64,000 bases of DNA from Streptomyces sp. NBC_00370 (GTDB lineage Bacteria; Actinomycetota; Actinomycetes; Streptomycetales; Streptomycetaceae), in NCBI RefSeq assembly GCF_036084755.1, contig NZ_CP107968.1, forward strand, positions 744,001-808,000, given 5' to 3'. The notes under the pieces are model-generated. The model saw nothing but the letters and a program-made list of their open reading frames with translations. It was not told where the DNA came from and searched no databases. A program made the translations under genes and the position numbers. This document shows positions 51,098-58,902 of the stretch, one piece after another (the stretch's first letter is position 1; each line of letters starts with the position of its first letter).

Positions 51098-51126
51098 CTG
51101 CAAAAGATTTCTGCTCCTTGCGGAAA
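51098..51126. promoter_or_regulatory. MalR-type operator of the alpha-amylase gene
   Basis: On the minus strand this block contains TTTCCGCAAG, GCAGAAA and TTTTGCAG, resembling the malE operator elements (TTTCGCAAG, TTGCAG). It lies 155 bp upstream of the amylase ATG in a 204-bp gap that holds no gene. Confidence 0.5.
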
Positions 51127-51147
51127 CTCCCTGCCGTCGAGCGCCGG

Positions 51148-54100
51148 TCAGTCCAGCGCAGCCGCCTCGACGGTGAGCAGTACCGCCGTCGTGCCCAGCC
51201 TCGGCACCCGGACCACCACGGCGCCGTCCGCGTCCCGCTCCAACTCCTCGCCCGTAGCGGCGAGATAGTCGGCCGCCGCCGCCGACCGGACGGGGAAGCC
51301 CGGAGTCAGCCGGCATGCGACGGGCTCCTCGGCGAACGACTGGAGTCGTACGAGCACCTGCCCGCTCGCCGGTACGGTCAGCCCGGCGACCCGCACCCGC
51401 GGGTCGCCGAGCGTCAGCAGCGCGAACCCGGTGCCGGGCTCGTCCGTCGGCGCTCCCTTCGCGCGTACGGCCAGCAGCGGGCGGCTCCCGACGGCAGCCG
51501 TCCGCATGCCGAGTTCGGGCCCGGCCGGTGAGGCGGATGCCGTAAAGGCGACGCTGTACCGGAAGACATGGTCGAACGCCTGCTGGGACGGGAAGTTGGT
51601 GTCCCAGATGTTGTTGTGCACCCAGGAGAAGAGCGTGCCCGGCTCCTCCTGGGCGAGCGACTGCGGGTAGGGAGCGTAGGGGATCGCGATGCCGCCCAGC
51701 TGGATCAGCGGCGCGTCCTGCGTCGCCACCGCCGCGACCGTCTCCCCCTCCTGGAAGCTCACCCAGCGCCGGACCGCGCGCATATGGCGCGCCGAGCCCG
51801 GCACGGTCGGCAGGCCGGTACCCGTGACACCGCCCGTCGCCTCCATCCGTACGACCGGATCCTCCATGGCGAAGGGGAAGGCGAAGAAGGCGCTCTCCTT
51901 GGTGAGCGTCGCGGCCTTGCCGATCCGGTTCTCCAGGTCGATCCGGGCAGCCGCGCGCGGCAGATGCACCCGCACCCTCAACCGCTCGGTGCCCGCGGGC
52001 ACACACTCGTAGACAAGCGTCTCGCCGGTGGCGTCGGAGTACCGCTCCACGAGCGCGGCCGGCGGGGCCGTCCTGCGTGAGGCGAGCAGATGCATCGACC
52101 CGTCCGCCGTGGTCTTGCTGGACTGGTGGTTGAAGCCGCCCGCCGTCGCGTACTCGTCGTAGAGGTATCCGTTGAAGCCGACCGTGGCGTCCTGGCGGAC
52201 GAGTTCGCGGCCGGTCGCCTTGTCACGGATCGACGCGATGGCGGCCGTCCGCAGGTCCACCCGTACCCGCAGGAACTCGTTCTCCAGCACGGTCGGTCCG
52301 TCATGGTCCGTGGCGGCCGGCGGCGCGGCGCCGGCCGGCAGGATGTCCACGCGTACCGCGCCGTTGGCAGGCACGCCGGTCAGCGGGAAGACCAGGAAGC
52401 GGCCGGCCGCCCGGTGCAACTGGTTGCTCTGGGGCTCCTCCGTGTGCTCCAGCGGGGAGCCGTCCCGGGAGTCGACCACCCGGACGTGGTCCGCCAGCGG
52501 GACGGTGCTCTCGGGCAGGAACAGCCGTACCGTCTCCGACCGCCGCCAACTGCACGTGTTGGTGATGTAGTAGCCGGCCAGGGTCCCGGTGCGCGGGGCG
52601 AGCCGGGAGCCGAGCGCGGCGCCCGCGCCGTCGAGCAGCGTCCCGGCGTCGTCGTGCGCCCGCAGGGCCTGCGCGTACTTCCAGTGCCACTGCCGTTCGC
52701 CGGAGGCATGGCCGTGGTCGCCGTGCGTCCAGGGGTCGCCGGCGCCCCAGGTGTGTTCGTTGAACAGGGATGCGGCCCGGTACACCGGCGGCGCGCCCGC
52801 CGTGATCGCCGCACCGCCGGATGCCTGGAGGTCGGATGCCTGGAGGATCTCCGCGTAACCGCCCACCGTCTGGGCGTCGGCCAGGGCCGCCTGTCCGTCC
52901 CTGGTGGCGGCGAGCGGGACGGCGCCGGCGCCGACTCCGTCCACCCACCAGTCGCTCCAGTCGCCCTCGAAGGTTTCGAGCTTGTCCCCGAGCCGCGCCT
53001 CGGCATCGGCGAAGAAGTCCTCGTTGCGTGAGGTGCGCAGGGCGGGGAACGCCCATTCCTCGTTCCACCTGCGGACGGTGTCGGCGATGATCCTGCGCGG
53101 CGGACCGTTGTCGGCGAACTTGCCGAGGACCCGCAGGTGCAGCACGTCCCAGGGATAGGGGTCGCCCTTGAACTCCTCGTCGAGGACAGGGAATCCGGGG
53201 ATGCCCCGGCCCTCGTGCGGATACTGGTGGGTGGCCAGCGCCGAGAGGTAGTGGGGCAGCAGGTCGTCGACGCGGTCGAAGGACTCGTCGAAGCCGAGGA
53301 TCGATCCCTCCATGTAGGCGAGACCGTGCGGGGTGTCCGTACGCCACACCAGTACGCTGCGTCCGCCGGGCCCCTGCCAGCGGAAGAGCCGCGGCAGATC
53401 CTGCCCGCCCACCCGGTGCGGCACCGCGCGTCCGGCCCAGTTGTGGGCCACCGACAGATAGCGGATGCCGCTGTCCGCGAGCACGTCCGGCAGGCCGACG
53501 ACCTGTCCCGGCACGTCCGTCTGCATCGCGGTGTTGATGTCGATGCCGTGCCGCTCCCGCACCTCCCGCATCGGGCGCAGCAGTTCATGCAGTTCATCGG
53601 TCGAGCAGGTCTCGGAGTGCAGGTTGAAAGGCAGGGCCGTCAGCTCGATCCGCCCTTCGCGGACCCGCCGGAGGAACTCGGCGACCTGCTCGGGCGGCCG
53701 GTTCGCCGACCAGTTCTCGTAGCTGAGGAATCCCTCGACCGCCCAGCGGAACTTCGCCTCGTCGGGCCAGTCGTCCGTCGCACGGCACAGTTCGAGCAGG
53801 GAGTCGAGATACGCGCGGCCCTCGGCGAGGACGGTGCCCTGCGGGTCGGTGTACCCGATGTCGAGATGGGCGTGCTGGACCAGATGCAGGGTCCAGTGCC
53901 GCTGCGGCGTCAGCAGCACCTCGACGCTCTCCCCCGCGGCCAGTTCGGGGAGTTCCACGAGGACCGGGGTCGGCGACGCCACCTCCGGCACCAGCAGCCG
54001 GGTGTCGTCGCCGGGGCCCTCGACGATATCGCAGCGCAGCGCGGTCCCGGACGCGGTGGTGACCCGGGCCCGGGTGACGGGACGGTCCGCCGCCACCCGT

Positions 54101-54270
54101 ACGGACTGGAGCAGCCCCCCGTCACCGTCATGGCGCAACAGGGGTTCGGCCGAGAGCCGTACCTGGTGTCCGCCGAGCACACCGGTGGCCGACACACCGC
54201 GGTCACGGAGGATGTCGCGAGCCATGGTGGAGTCCCACCACGAGGGACGGGCGAGAGCGGGGTGGGACAT
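51148..54270 (-). CDS. GH38 alpha-mannosidase (intracellular)
   Basis: A 1040-residue enzyme without a signal peptide. The catalytic domain opens with VQHAHLDIGYTDPQGT, whose His and Asp bind the zinc. It continues with FRWAVEGFLSYENW and holds the nucleophile Asp in NTAMQTDVPGQV (about residue 250) and FNEHTWGAGDPWTHGDHGHA (zinc and substrate residues). Beta-sandwich domains (VLENEFLRVRVDLRTAAIAS) complete the GH38 layout. It should release mannose from imported alpha-manno-oligosaccharides. It is the last gene of the minus-strand mannan operon. The ATG at 54270 is preceded by a weak GGA. Confidence 0.88.
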   Translation of the reverse strand: MSHPALARPSWWDSTMARDILRDRGVSATGVLGGHQVRLSAEPLLRHDGDGGLLQSVRVAADRPVTRARVTTASGTALRCDIVEGPGDDTRLLVPEVASPTPVLVELPELAAGESVEVLLTPQRHWTLHLVQHAHLDIGYTDPQGTVLAEGRAYLDSLLELCRATDDWPDEAKFRWAVEGFLSYENWSANRPPEQVAEFLRRVREGRIELTALPFNLHSETCSTDELHELLRPMREVRERHGIDINTAMQTDVPGQVVGLPDVLADSGIRYLSVAHNWAGRAVPHRVGGQDLPRLFRWQGPGGRSVLVWRTDTPHGLAYMEGSILGFDESFDRVDDLLPHYLSALATHQYPHEGRGIPGFPVLDEEFKGDPYPWDVLHLRVLGKFADNGPPRRIIADTVRRWNEEWAFPALRTSRNEDFFADAEARLGDKLETFEGDWSDWWVDGVGAGAVPLAATRDGQAALADAQTVGGYAEILQASDLQASGGAAITAGAPPVYRAASLFNEHTWGAGDPWTHGDHGHASGERQWHWKYAQALRAHDDAGTLLDGAGAALGSRLAPRTGTLAGYYITNTCSWRRSETVRLFLPESTVPLADHVRVVDSRDGSPLEHTEEPQSNQLHRAAGRFLVFPLTGVPANGAVRVDILPAGAAPPAATDHDGPTVLENEFLRVRVDLRTAAIASIRDKATGRELVRQDATVGFNGYLYDEYATAGGFNHQSSKTTADGSMHLLASRRTAPPAALVERYSDATGETLVYECVPAGTERLRVRVHLPRAAARIDLENRIGKAATLTKESAFFAFPFAMEDPVVRMEATGGVTGTGLPTVPGSARHMRAVRRWVSFQEGETVAAVATQDAPLIQLGGIAIPYAPYPQSLAQEEPGTLFSWVHNNIWDTNFPSQQAFDHVFRYSVAFTASASPAGPELGMRTAAVGSRPLLAVRAKGAPTDEPGTGFALLTLGDPRVRVAGLTVPASGQVLVRLQSFAEEPVACRLTPGFPVRSAAAADYLAATGEELERDADGAVVVRVPRLGTTAVLLTVEAAALD

Positions 54271-54292
54271 GAACGGAGATCCAAACTGTTGT

Positions 54293-54327
54293 GGTGCGGT
54301 GCGGTGCGGTGCGGTGCGACGCGGTGC
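54293..54327. repeat. GGTGC pentanucleotide tandem repeat upstream of GH38
   Basis: Seven head-to-tail 5-bp units run from 54293 to 54327, six of them GGTGC and the sixth unit GACGC. They fill the 87-bp space between the GH76 stop and the GH38 start, 23 bp upstream of the GH38 ATG. Copy number could vary by slippage. Confidence 0.8.
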
Positions 54328-54357
54328 CGGTACGGCTGCGGTCGGTGACGCGCGTGG

Positions 54358-55542
54358 TCAGGAGCTGTGCGTGGCCAGCCCGGCGAAGATCTGCACCATC
54401 GCGGACTGTTCGAGGGTCTCGGCGGGCGCTGCGGGGTCGTAGTCGCCGCCGCCCGACGGCTGGAACCGGAACAGGCCGTCGGCGGGGTCCCGGTTCTCAT
54501 GCCAGGTCTGCGCCGCGTAGCTGCCCGCGGCCTCCCGGTAGGCCGGGTCGGGCCTGACCTCGTTGAGCTTCTGGAGGTTGTCGAAGTAGATGGCGTTGAA
54601 GATCGCCGGCTGGTCGTGCAGCCGGGTGCCCTGCTTCCAGTAGGCCAGCGACCCCTGGGCGTCGTCCACCGCGCGCTTGAGGTAGCCCCGGTCGCCGGTG
54701 GCACGGTAGAGGGTGGTGGCGGTCCCGATCATCGCGCCCGAGTTGTACGTCCACAGGGTCGTGTTGACGGTGCCGTCGTCACCGAGACTGTTGCTGTAGA
54801 GGCCGGGGGCCTGGCGCAGACAGTCGGCGTTCCACCCGTACCACTTCTTCGCACTGCCGAGGAAGCGGCTCTCGTGCTTCACCTGGTAGAGCTCGGCGGC
54901 CAGTTCGGCCGCGAGCCCGGTGACGTTGGCGGCGCGCATGTTGTTGCTGGTGGAGTCCACCCAGTCCATGCCGCCCGGGCAGTTCTTCGCCGGGTCGTCG
55001 TCCCAGCCCCGGCTGACGATGTCGAAGGCTCCCACGGCGCGGTCGAGGTACGTCGGGTCACCCGTGGCGTGGTACTGGTCCAGCAGCGAGAGGCCGACGA
55101 CGGAGTTGTCGTCGTAGAAGACGTCGCCGCCCTGGCCGAGCGGCGCCGGCAGGTAGGAGTCGTAACCCGGCCTGCCGTCGCGGGGGTCGAAGTACAGCTG
55201 GACGGCGTCGAAGCGTTCGGCCGCGTCGGCGGCGTACCGCTGCCCGGTCCCCGGGAGCGCCGCCATGTCGACGGTCGCCGCTGCCGCCTCGCGCAGCGAC
55301 CACAGGTAGGAGTGTGCGTTGTCACCTGTCTGCTGCGGGAACTTCTCCAGGTACAGGCCGTGTTGCCCGGCGCCCTGGTAGAGGTTGCGCTGGAGCGCGT
55401 CGTAGGCGCTCGCGGCCCGCTTCGCCCACGGGTCCGCCGCGCGGGTGTCCGCGGTACCCGCCGCGTTCGCCGCCGGGGCGGCGCAGAGCGCTCCGCACAG
55501 CACGGCGAGAGCGAGGGCGGCACGGGCTGTTGTCTTCACCAT
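54358..55542 (-). CDS. Secreted GH76 alpha-1,6-mannanase
   Basis: A 394-residue exported enzyme with a signal peptide (MVKTTARAALALAVLCGALC, cleavage near ANAAG). The (alpha/alpha)6 barrel contains SYLWSLREAAAATVDMA, GGDVFYDDNSVVGLSLLDQY (the Asp-Asp catalytic pair of GH76), WTYNSGAMIGTATTLYRAT and LEQSAMVQIFAGLA. It cleaves the alpha-1,6-mannan backbone of yeast and fungal cell walls endo-wise. The open frame continues upstream through the permease gene, but the ATG at 55542 with its signal sequence and AAAGGCAG marks the real start. Part of the mannan operon. Confidence 0.92.
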   Translation of the reverse strand: MVKTTARAALALAVLCGALCAAPAANAAGTADTRAADPWAKRAASAYDALQRNLYQGAGQHGLYLEKFPQQTGDNAHSYLWSLREAAAATVDMAALPGTGQRYAADAAERFDAVQLYFDPRDGRPGYDSYLPAPLGQGGDVFYDDNSVVGLSLLDQYHATGDPTYLDRAVGAFDIVSRGWDDDPAKNCPGGMDWVDSTSNNMRAANVTGLAAELAAELYQVKHESRFLGSAKKWYGWNADCLRQAPGLYSNSLGDDGTVNTTLWTYNSGAMIGTATTLYRATGDRGYLKRAVDDAQGSLAYWKQGTRLHDQPAIFNAIYFDNLQKLNEVRPDPAYREAAGSYAAQTWHENRDPADGLFRFQPSGGGDYDPAAPAETLEQSAMVQIFAGLATHSS

Positions 55543-55571
55543 GGTCTGCCTTTGCGTGAGGGAGGAGTGTG

Positions 55572-56417
55572 TCAGCCGAGCTTCAGGCTGCTGACGAAGA
55601 AGCGCTGGGCGGAGAAGAAGAGGACGACCGTCGGCAGCGAGACGAGCAGCGCACCGCCGAGCACCACCGGCGGTCCGACATTGGAGTAGTTGCCCTGCAG
55701 TTCGGCCAGGGCCGCCATGATCGGCCGGATGTTCCTGCTGGTGGAGAGGGTGATGCCGAAGAGCAGGTCGTTCCAGACGGCGACGAACTGGAAGACGAAA
55801 GCGGCGACCATCGCGGACTTCGACAGCGGCACATGGATCTGCCAGAAGACGCGCCACCACGAGGCGCCGTCGAGCCTCGCCGCCTCGACGACCTCGGCGG
55901 GGAGCGTCTGGGCGAAGTTGCGCATGATGAAGTAGGCGAACGGGATGGCGACCGCCACGTACACCAGGAACAGACCGATCTGGGCGTCGTAGAGCCCGGT
56001 GTTGGCGTACGCCAGGAACAGTGGCCGCAGGAAGACCTGGAGCGGCAGCAGGGTGCCGGAGTAGATCAGCCAGAACCACAGCGCCTTGCGTCTGACCGGC
56101 ATGATGACGGTGGCGAAGGCGGCGGTCGTGGCGACGACGATCGCGGCCGCCGCGCTGGTCACCGAGTAGAGCAAGCTGTTGCCCATGGCGGGCCCGAGGC
56201 GGGCCTTGGTCCACGCCTGCGACATGTTGTCGAAGAGACCGAAGCCGCCGTGCGGCAGCCAGTGCGGTGCGCCGCCGTACTGGGACGCCGGCACCAGCGC
56301 GTTCACCACCAGGAGCCAGGTCGGCACGGCCCAGAGGAGCGAGATGACCACCAGGGTCGTGTTGCGGACGACGGTGCCCGCCGAGATACGGCGTGCGGAG
56401 GTGCGGCCTGTGGTCAT
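55572..56417 (-). CDS. Carbohydrate ABC transporter permease (MalG-type)
   Basis: A 281-residue membrane protein with six predicted helices, beginning MTTGRTSARRISAG. The EAA loop is AEVVEAARLDGASWWRVFWQ and IHVPLSKSAMVAA. The C-terminal QRFFVSSLKLG is usual for the second permease of sugar importers. AAGGCG precedes the ATG at 56417, 2 bases after the first permease gene. It forms the channel for mannan oligosaccharides with that permease. Confidence 0.92.
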   Translation of the reverse strand: MTTGRTSARRISAGTVVRNTTLVVISLLWAVPTWLLVVNALVPASQYGGAPHWLPHGGFGLFDNMSQAWTKARLGPAMGNSLLYSVTSAAAAIVVATTAAFATVIMPVRRKALWFWLIYSGTLLPLQVFLRPLFLAYANTGLYDAQIGLFLVYVAVAIPFAYFIMRNFAQTLPAEVVEAARLDGASWWRVFWQIHVPLSKSAMVAAFVFQFVAVWNDLLFGITLSTSRNIRPIMAALAELQGNYSNVGPPVVLGGALLVSLPTVVLFFSAQRFFVSSLKLG

Positions 56418-56419
56418 GG

Positions 56420-57376
56420 TCAGGCGCCTTTCGGGGTCAGCTGGCGCCGCAGGTACAGCCACGAGGCGAGCAGCACGATGACGGTGAGTACGACGGCGAC
56501 CGCCGCGCCGGCTCCCGGCCGCAGCGCGAGGAACGTCTCCTGGTACATCGAGACGGCGAGCGTCTCGGAGTTCCGCCCGGGACCGCCCTGGGTGAGCACC
56601 CAGATCAGGTCGAAGGACTTGAGACCGTTGACCAGGCTGCTGCCGACGACGATCACGGAGACGGTCTTCAGCTGCGGCAGGACGACGTAGCGGAATCTGC
56701 GCCAGCCGTCGGCTCCGTCGAGCGAAGCCGCCTCCAGGGTCTCCGGCGGGATGGTCTGCAGGCCGACCAGGAAGAGGATGACGGCCACTCCGGTCGACTG
56801 CCAGGTGCTGGCGACGATCATCACCAGGGTGTTGCCCGGCCACTCCAGCAGCCAGCCCTGGGCGAAGGACCCCAGCCCCAGCGAGGTGAGGGCCTGGTTG
56901 GCGGCGCCGTCGGTGTTCAGGACGAAGTTCCACACGACGGCGACGGCCGATCCGGAGATCGCGTACGGCAGGACCACCAGCAGCCGCGCCACTCTCGTCC
57001 ACCCGGAGCCGTTGGTCAGCATGGCGATCCCGAGCCCCAGGACCAGCGGCAGGGCGACCGTGCCGACGACCCACATCAGCGTGTTCTCGATGGACTTGAC
57101 CAGCACCGGATCGCTGAAGAACAGCCCGTAGTTGCTGAACCAGGTGAAGCCCGAGACCCGCCCGTCGCTGAAGAAGCTGCGATAGAGGGTGACCACGAAC
57201 GGTACGAGCAGCAGGGCGGCGACGAGCAGGACGGCGGGGGCGAGGAATCCGGCGCCGGCCAGCCGGTCCCGCGTCCGGCGTGGCGTCCTCGGGCGGGCGG
57301 GTCCCGCGGACGCGGCCCCGCGCGCCGCCGCGGGTCCGCTCGTCGGCGTCGGCCGCTGGTCGAGGGACGATGTCAT
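56420..57376 (-). CDS. Carbohydrate ABC transporter permease (MalF-type)
   Basis: A 318-residue permease. A basic Pro-rich N-terminus of about 40 residues leads to the first helix (LAPAVLLVAALLLVPFVVTL), five more helices, and the EAA loop ETLEAASLDGADGWRRFRYV. The ATG at 57376 overlaps the stop of the binding-protein gene (ATGA), so translation is coupled. It belongs to the mannan operon; the cognate ATPase is not encoded in the window. Confidence 0.92.
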   Translation of the reverse strand: MTSSLDQRPTPTSGPAAARGAASAGPARPRTPRRTRDRLAGAGFLAPAVLLVAALLLVPFVVTLYRSFFSDGRVSGFTWFSNYGLFFSDPVLVKSIENTLMWVVGTVALPLVLGLGIAMLTNGSGWTRVARLLVVLPYAISGSAVAVVWNFVLNTDGAANQALTSLGLGSFAQGWLLEWPGNTLVMIVASTWQSTGVAVILFLVGLQTIPPETLEAASLDGADGWRRFRYVVLPQLKTVSVIVVGSSLVNGLKSFDLIWVLTQGGPGRNSETLAVSMYQETFLALRPGAGAAVAVVLTVIVLLASWLYLRRQLTPKGA

Positions 57377-58689
57377 GACTCGTCCTTGTTCCACGCCGCC
57401 CACTCCTTGGCCGCCCGGCCCGCCATGCTGCGCAGCGTGGCCTCGGGTGACATGGCCTGCGTCATGAAGGCTCCCAGGTCGTTGGTGTTTCCCTGAATGA
57501 GGTTGGGCGGGCCGGACTCGCCGTACCGGGGCAGCTGGGTCCAGCCCTCACTGCGCGCCCGCTGCTGGAGATGGGCCACGACCGGATTGCCGGGGCGCGT
57601 CGTCGGGTTGGCGGAGCCGTCCTGGAGGAAGTCGGTCCACACCCGCTGAACGGCCGGATTCAGCCAGTTCGCCGCGTTGTCCATCGCGGCCTTGTGGGAG
57701 ACGGCCTTCTTCGGTACGGCGAGCACCCCGGACTCGGTGATGACGGATCTGGGGGTGCCCGGGTCGACGGGCGGCAGGACGAAGGCGTCGAACCCGGCGC
57801 CCGGCTTCATACCGGCGGCGGCCAGTCCCTGGGACTGCCACGAGCCGTGCAGGAACATGCCGACCTTGCCGGTCTTCAGCGCGGCCGGACCGTTGTTCTG
57901 GTCGAAGTCGGCGGCGGTCATCCAGCCCTTGCGCATGAAGTCGGCCCAGATGTGCATGGCCTTCACGGCCTGCGGATCGGTGTACTTCGCCCGGCCGGCG
58001 ATCAGTTCCGTGTAGAACCCCGGGTCGACCTTGCTGATGAGTTCCTGGAACCACTCGTACGCGGGCCAGTTGCCGCTCTGGGTGGCGACGAAGGGGGTGA
58101 CGCCCGCCTTCTTGAGTACCTCCGCGTTGTGCAGCAGCTCCTCCCAGGTCTCCGGGGGACGCAGCCGGTGGGTGCGGAAGACCTCCGTGTTGTAGAACAG
58201 CACGTAGTACGACTGGTAGAGCGGTATCCCGTACACCCGCCCCCGGTACGACATGGCGTCCCGCAGGCTCTTGTTGACCCAGCCCGCGCGCTCGTACGCG
58301 CCCCACATCGCCGACAGGTCGGAGAGCTGGCCGGTGCGGGCGAGCTGCTTCAGGTTGTAACCCGATCCCCACTTGATGAGGTCGGTGGCCTTGGTCGTCT
58401 GCAGGGAGATCTGGGTGACCTGCGTGTAGGCGGTGGGGTTGGGGTTGGACAGCGGACGCAGCGACGAGCCGGTCAGCTTCTTCAACTCCCGTCCGGCCTT
58501 GGTGTATCCCTCGTCCCAGGTCGCGTTGTCGTTGGCGAGGGACGTGGTGCCGGGGAGCGCCACCGTGCTGTCGCCCCGAGCGCAGCCGCCGGCCAGCGCG
58601 ACGGCGGCGCCGGCCCCGAGGCCGGCCAACAGACTGCGGCGTCGGATCGGTTGAGGCGACCCCTTCGTCGACTCGCCGATTGATCCCAT
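57373..58689 (-). CDS. Sugar-binding lipoprotein of the mannan ABC importer
   Basis: A 438-residue extracytoplasmic binding protein. A twin-arginine-type leader with lipobox (IRRRSLLAGLGAGAAVALAG, then GC) gives export and anchoring. The mature part has LSNPNPTAYTQVTQISLQTT, YRGRVYGIPLYQSYYVLFYN and GKVGMFLHGSWQSQGL, characteristic of the SBP_bac_1/8 family for oligosaccharides. GAAGGGGAG precedes the ATG at 58689. It is the first gene of the minus-strand operon, divergent from the isomerase gene, with two LacI-type operators between. Confidence 0.92.
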   Translation of the reverse strand: MGSIGESTKGSPQPIRRRSLLAGLGAGAAVALAGGCARGDSTVALPGTTSLANDNATWDEGYTKAGRELKKLTGSSLRPLSNPNPTAYTQVTQISLQTTKATDLIKWGSGYNLKQLARTGQLSDLSAMWGAYERAGWVNKSLRDAMSYRGRVYGIPLYQSYYVLFYNTEVFRTHRLRPPETWEELLHNAEVLKKAGVTPFVATQSGNWPAYEWFQELISKVDPGFYTELIAGRAKYTDPQAVKAMHIWADFMRKGWMTAADFDQNNGPAALKTGKVGMFLHGSWQSQGLAAAGMKPGAGFDAFVLPPVDPGTPRSVITESGVLAVPKKAVSHKAAMDNAANWLNPAVQRVWTDFLQDGSANPTTRPGNPVVAHLQQRARSEGWTQLPRYGESGPPNLIQGNTNDLGAFMTQAMSPEATLRSMAGRAAKEWAAWNKDES

Positions 58690-58728
58690 GGCTCCCCTTC
58701 CCTGCTGCGGTGATCCGGATTGCCAGGA

Positions 58729-58742
58729 TGTTAACGACAACA
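58729..58742. promoter_or_regulatory. LacI-type operator of the mannan importer operon
   Basis: TGTTAACGACAACA is a 14-bp inverted repeat (outer TGTT/AACA, central CG), 39 bp upstream of the binding-protein start. It agrees with the core of the site at 58847-58870. Confidence 0.65.
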
Positions 58743-58846
58743 CTCTGACTGAAACAAGAGGTGTCCCATAAATTCTCCGGAGAACGCTGCCAGGCAGCAC
58801 TCATACCGAGCAACCGGCACCCTTAAGGACACCGATCTTGCCCGCA

Positions 58847-58870
58847 GTGGATGTTATCGATACCATCCAC
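58847..58870. promoter_or_regulatory. LacI-type operator of the isomerase-kinase operon
   Basis: A 24-bp palindrome: GTGGATG (58847-58853) pairs with CATCCAC (58864-58870), with TATCGATA in the centre and a single symmetric mismatch. It lies 32 bp upstream of the isomerase start. The core TGTTATCGATACCA resembles the site at 58729, so one LacI protein probably controls both divergent operons. Confidence 0.75.
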
Positions 58871-58902
58871 TCGGTTGCTCATCCCCGTCTTCAGGAGTAC
58901 CT

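Noticed and set aside
54358..56214. Possible fusion of an ABC permease with GH76
   Set aside because: The frame is open upstream of GH76, but that part is not the permease frame. A signal peptide with its own start at 55542 and ribosome site, and an intact permease gene at 55572-56417, show two separate genes.
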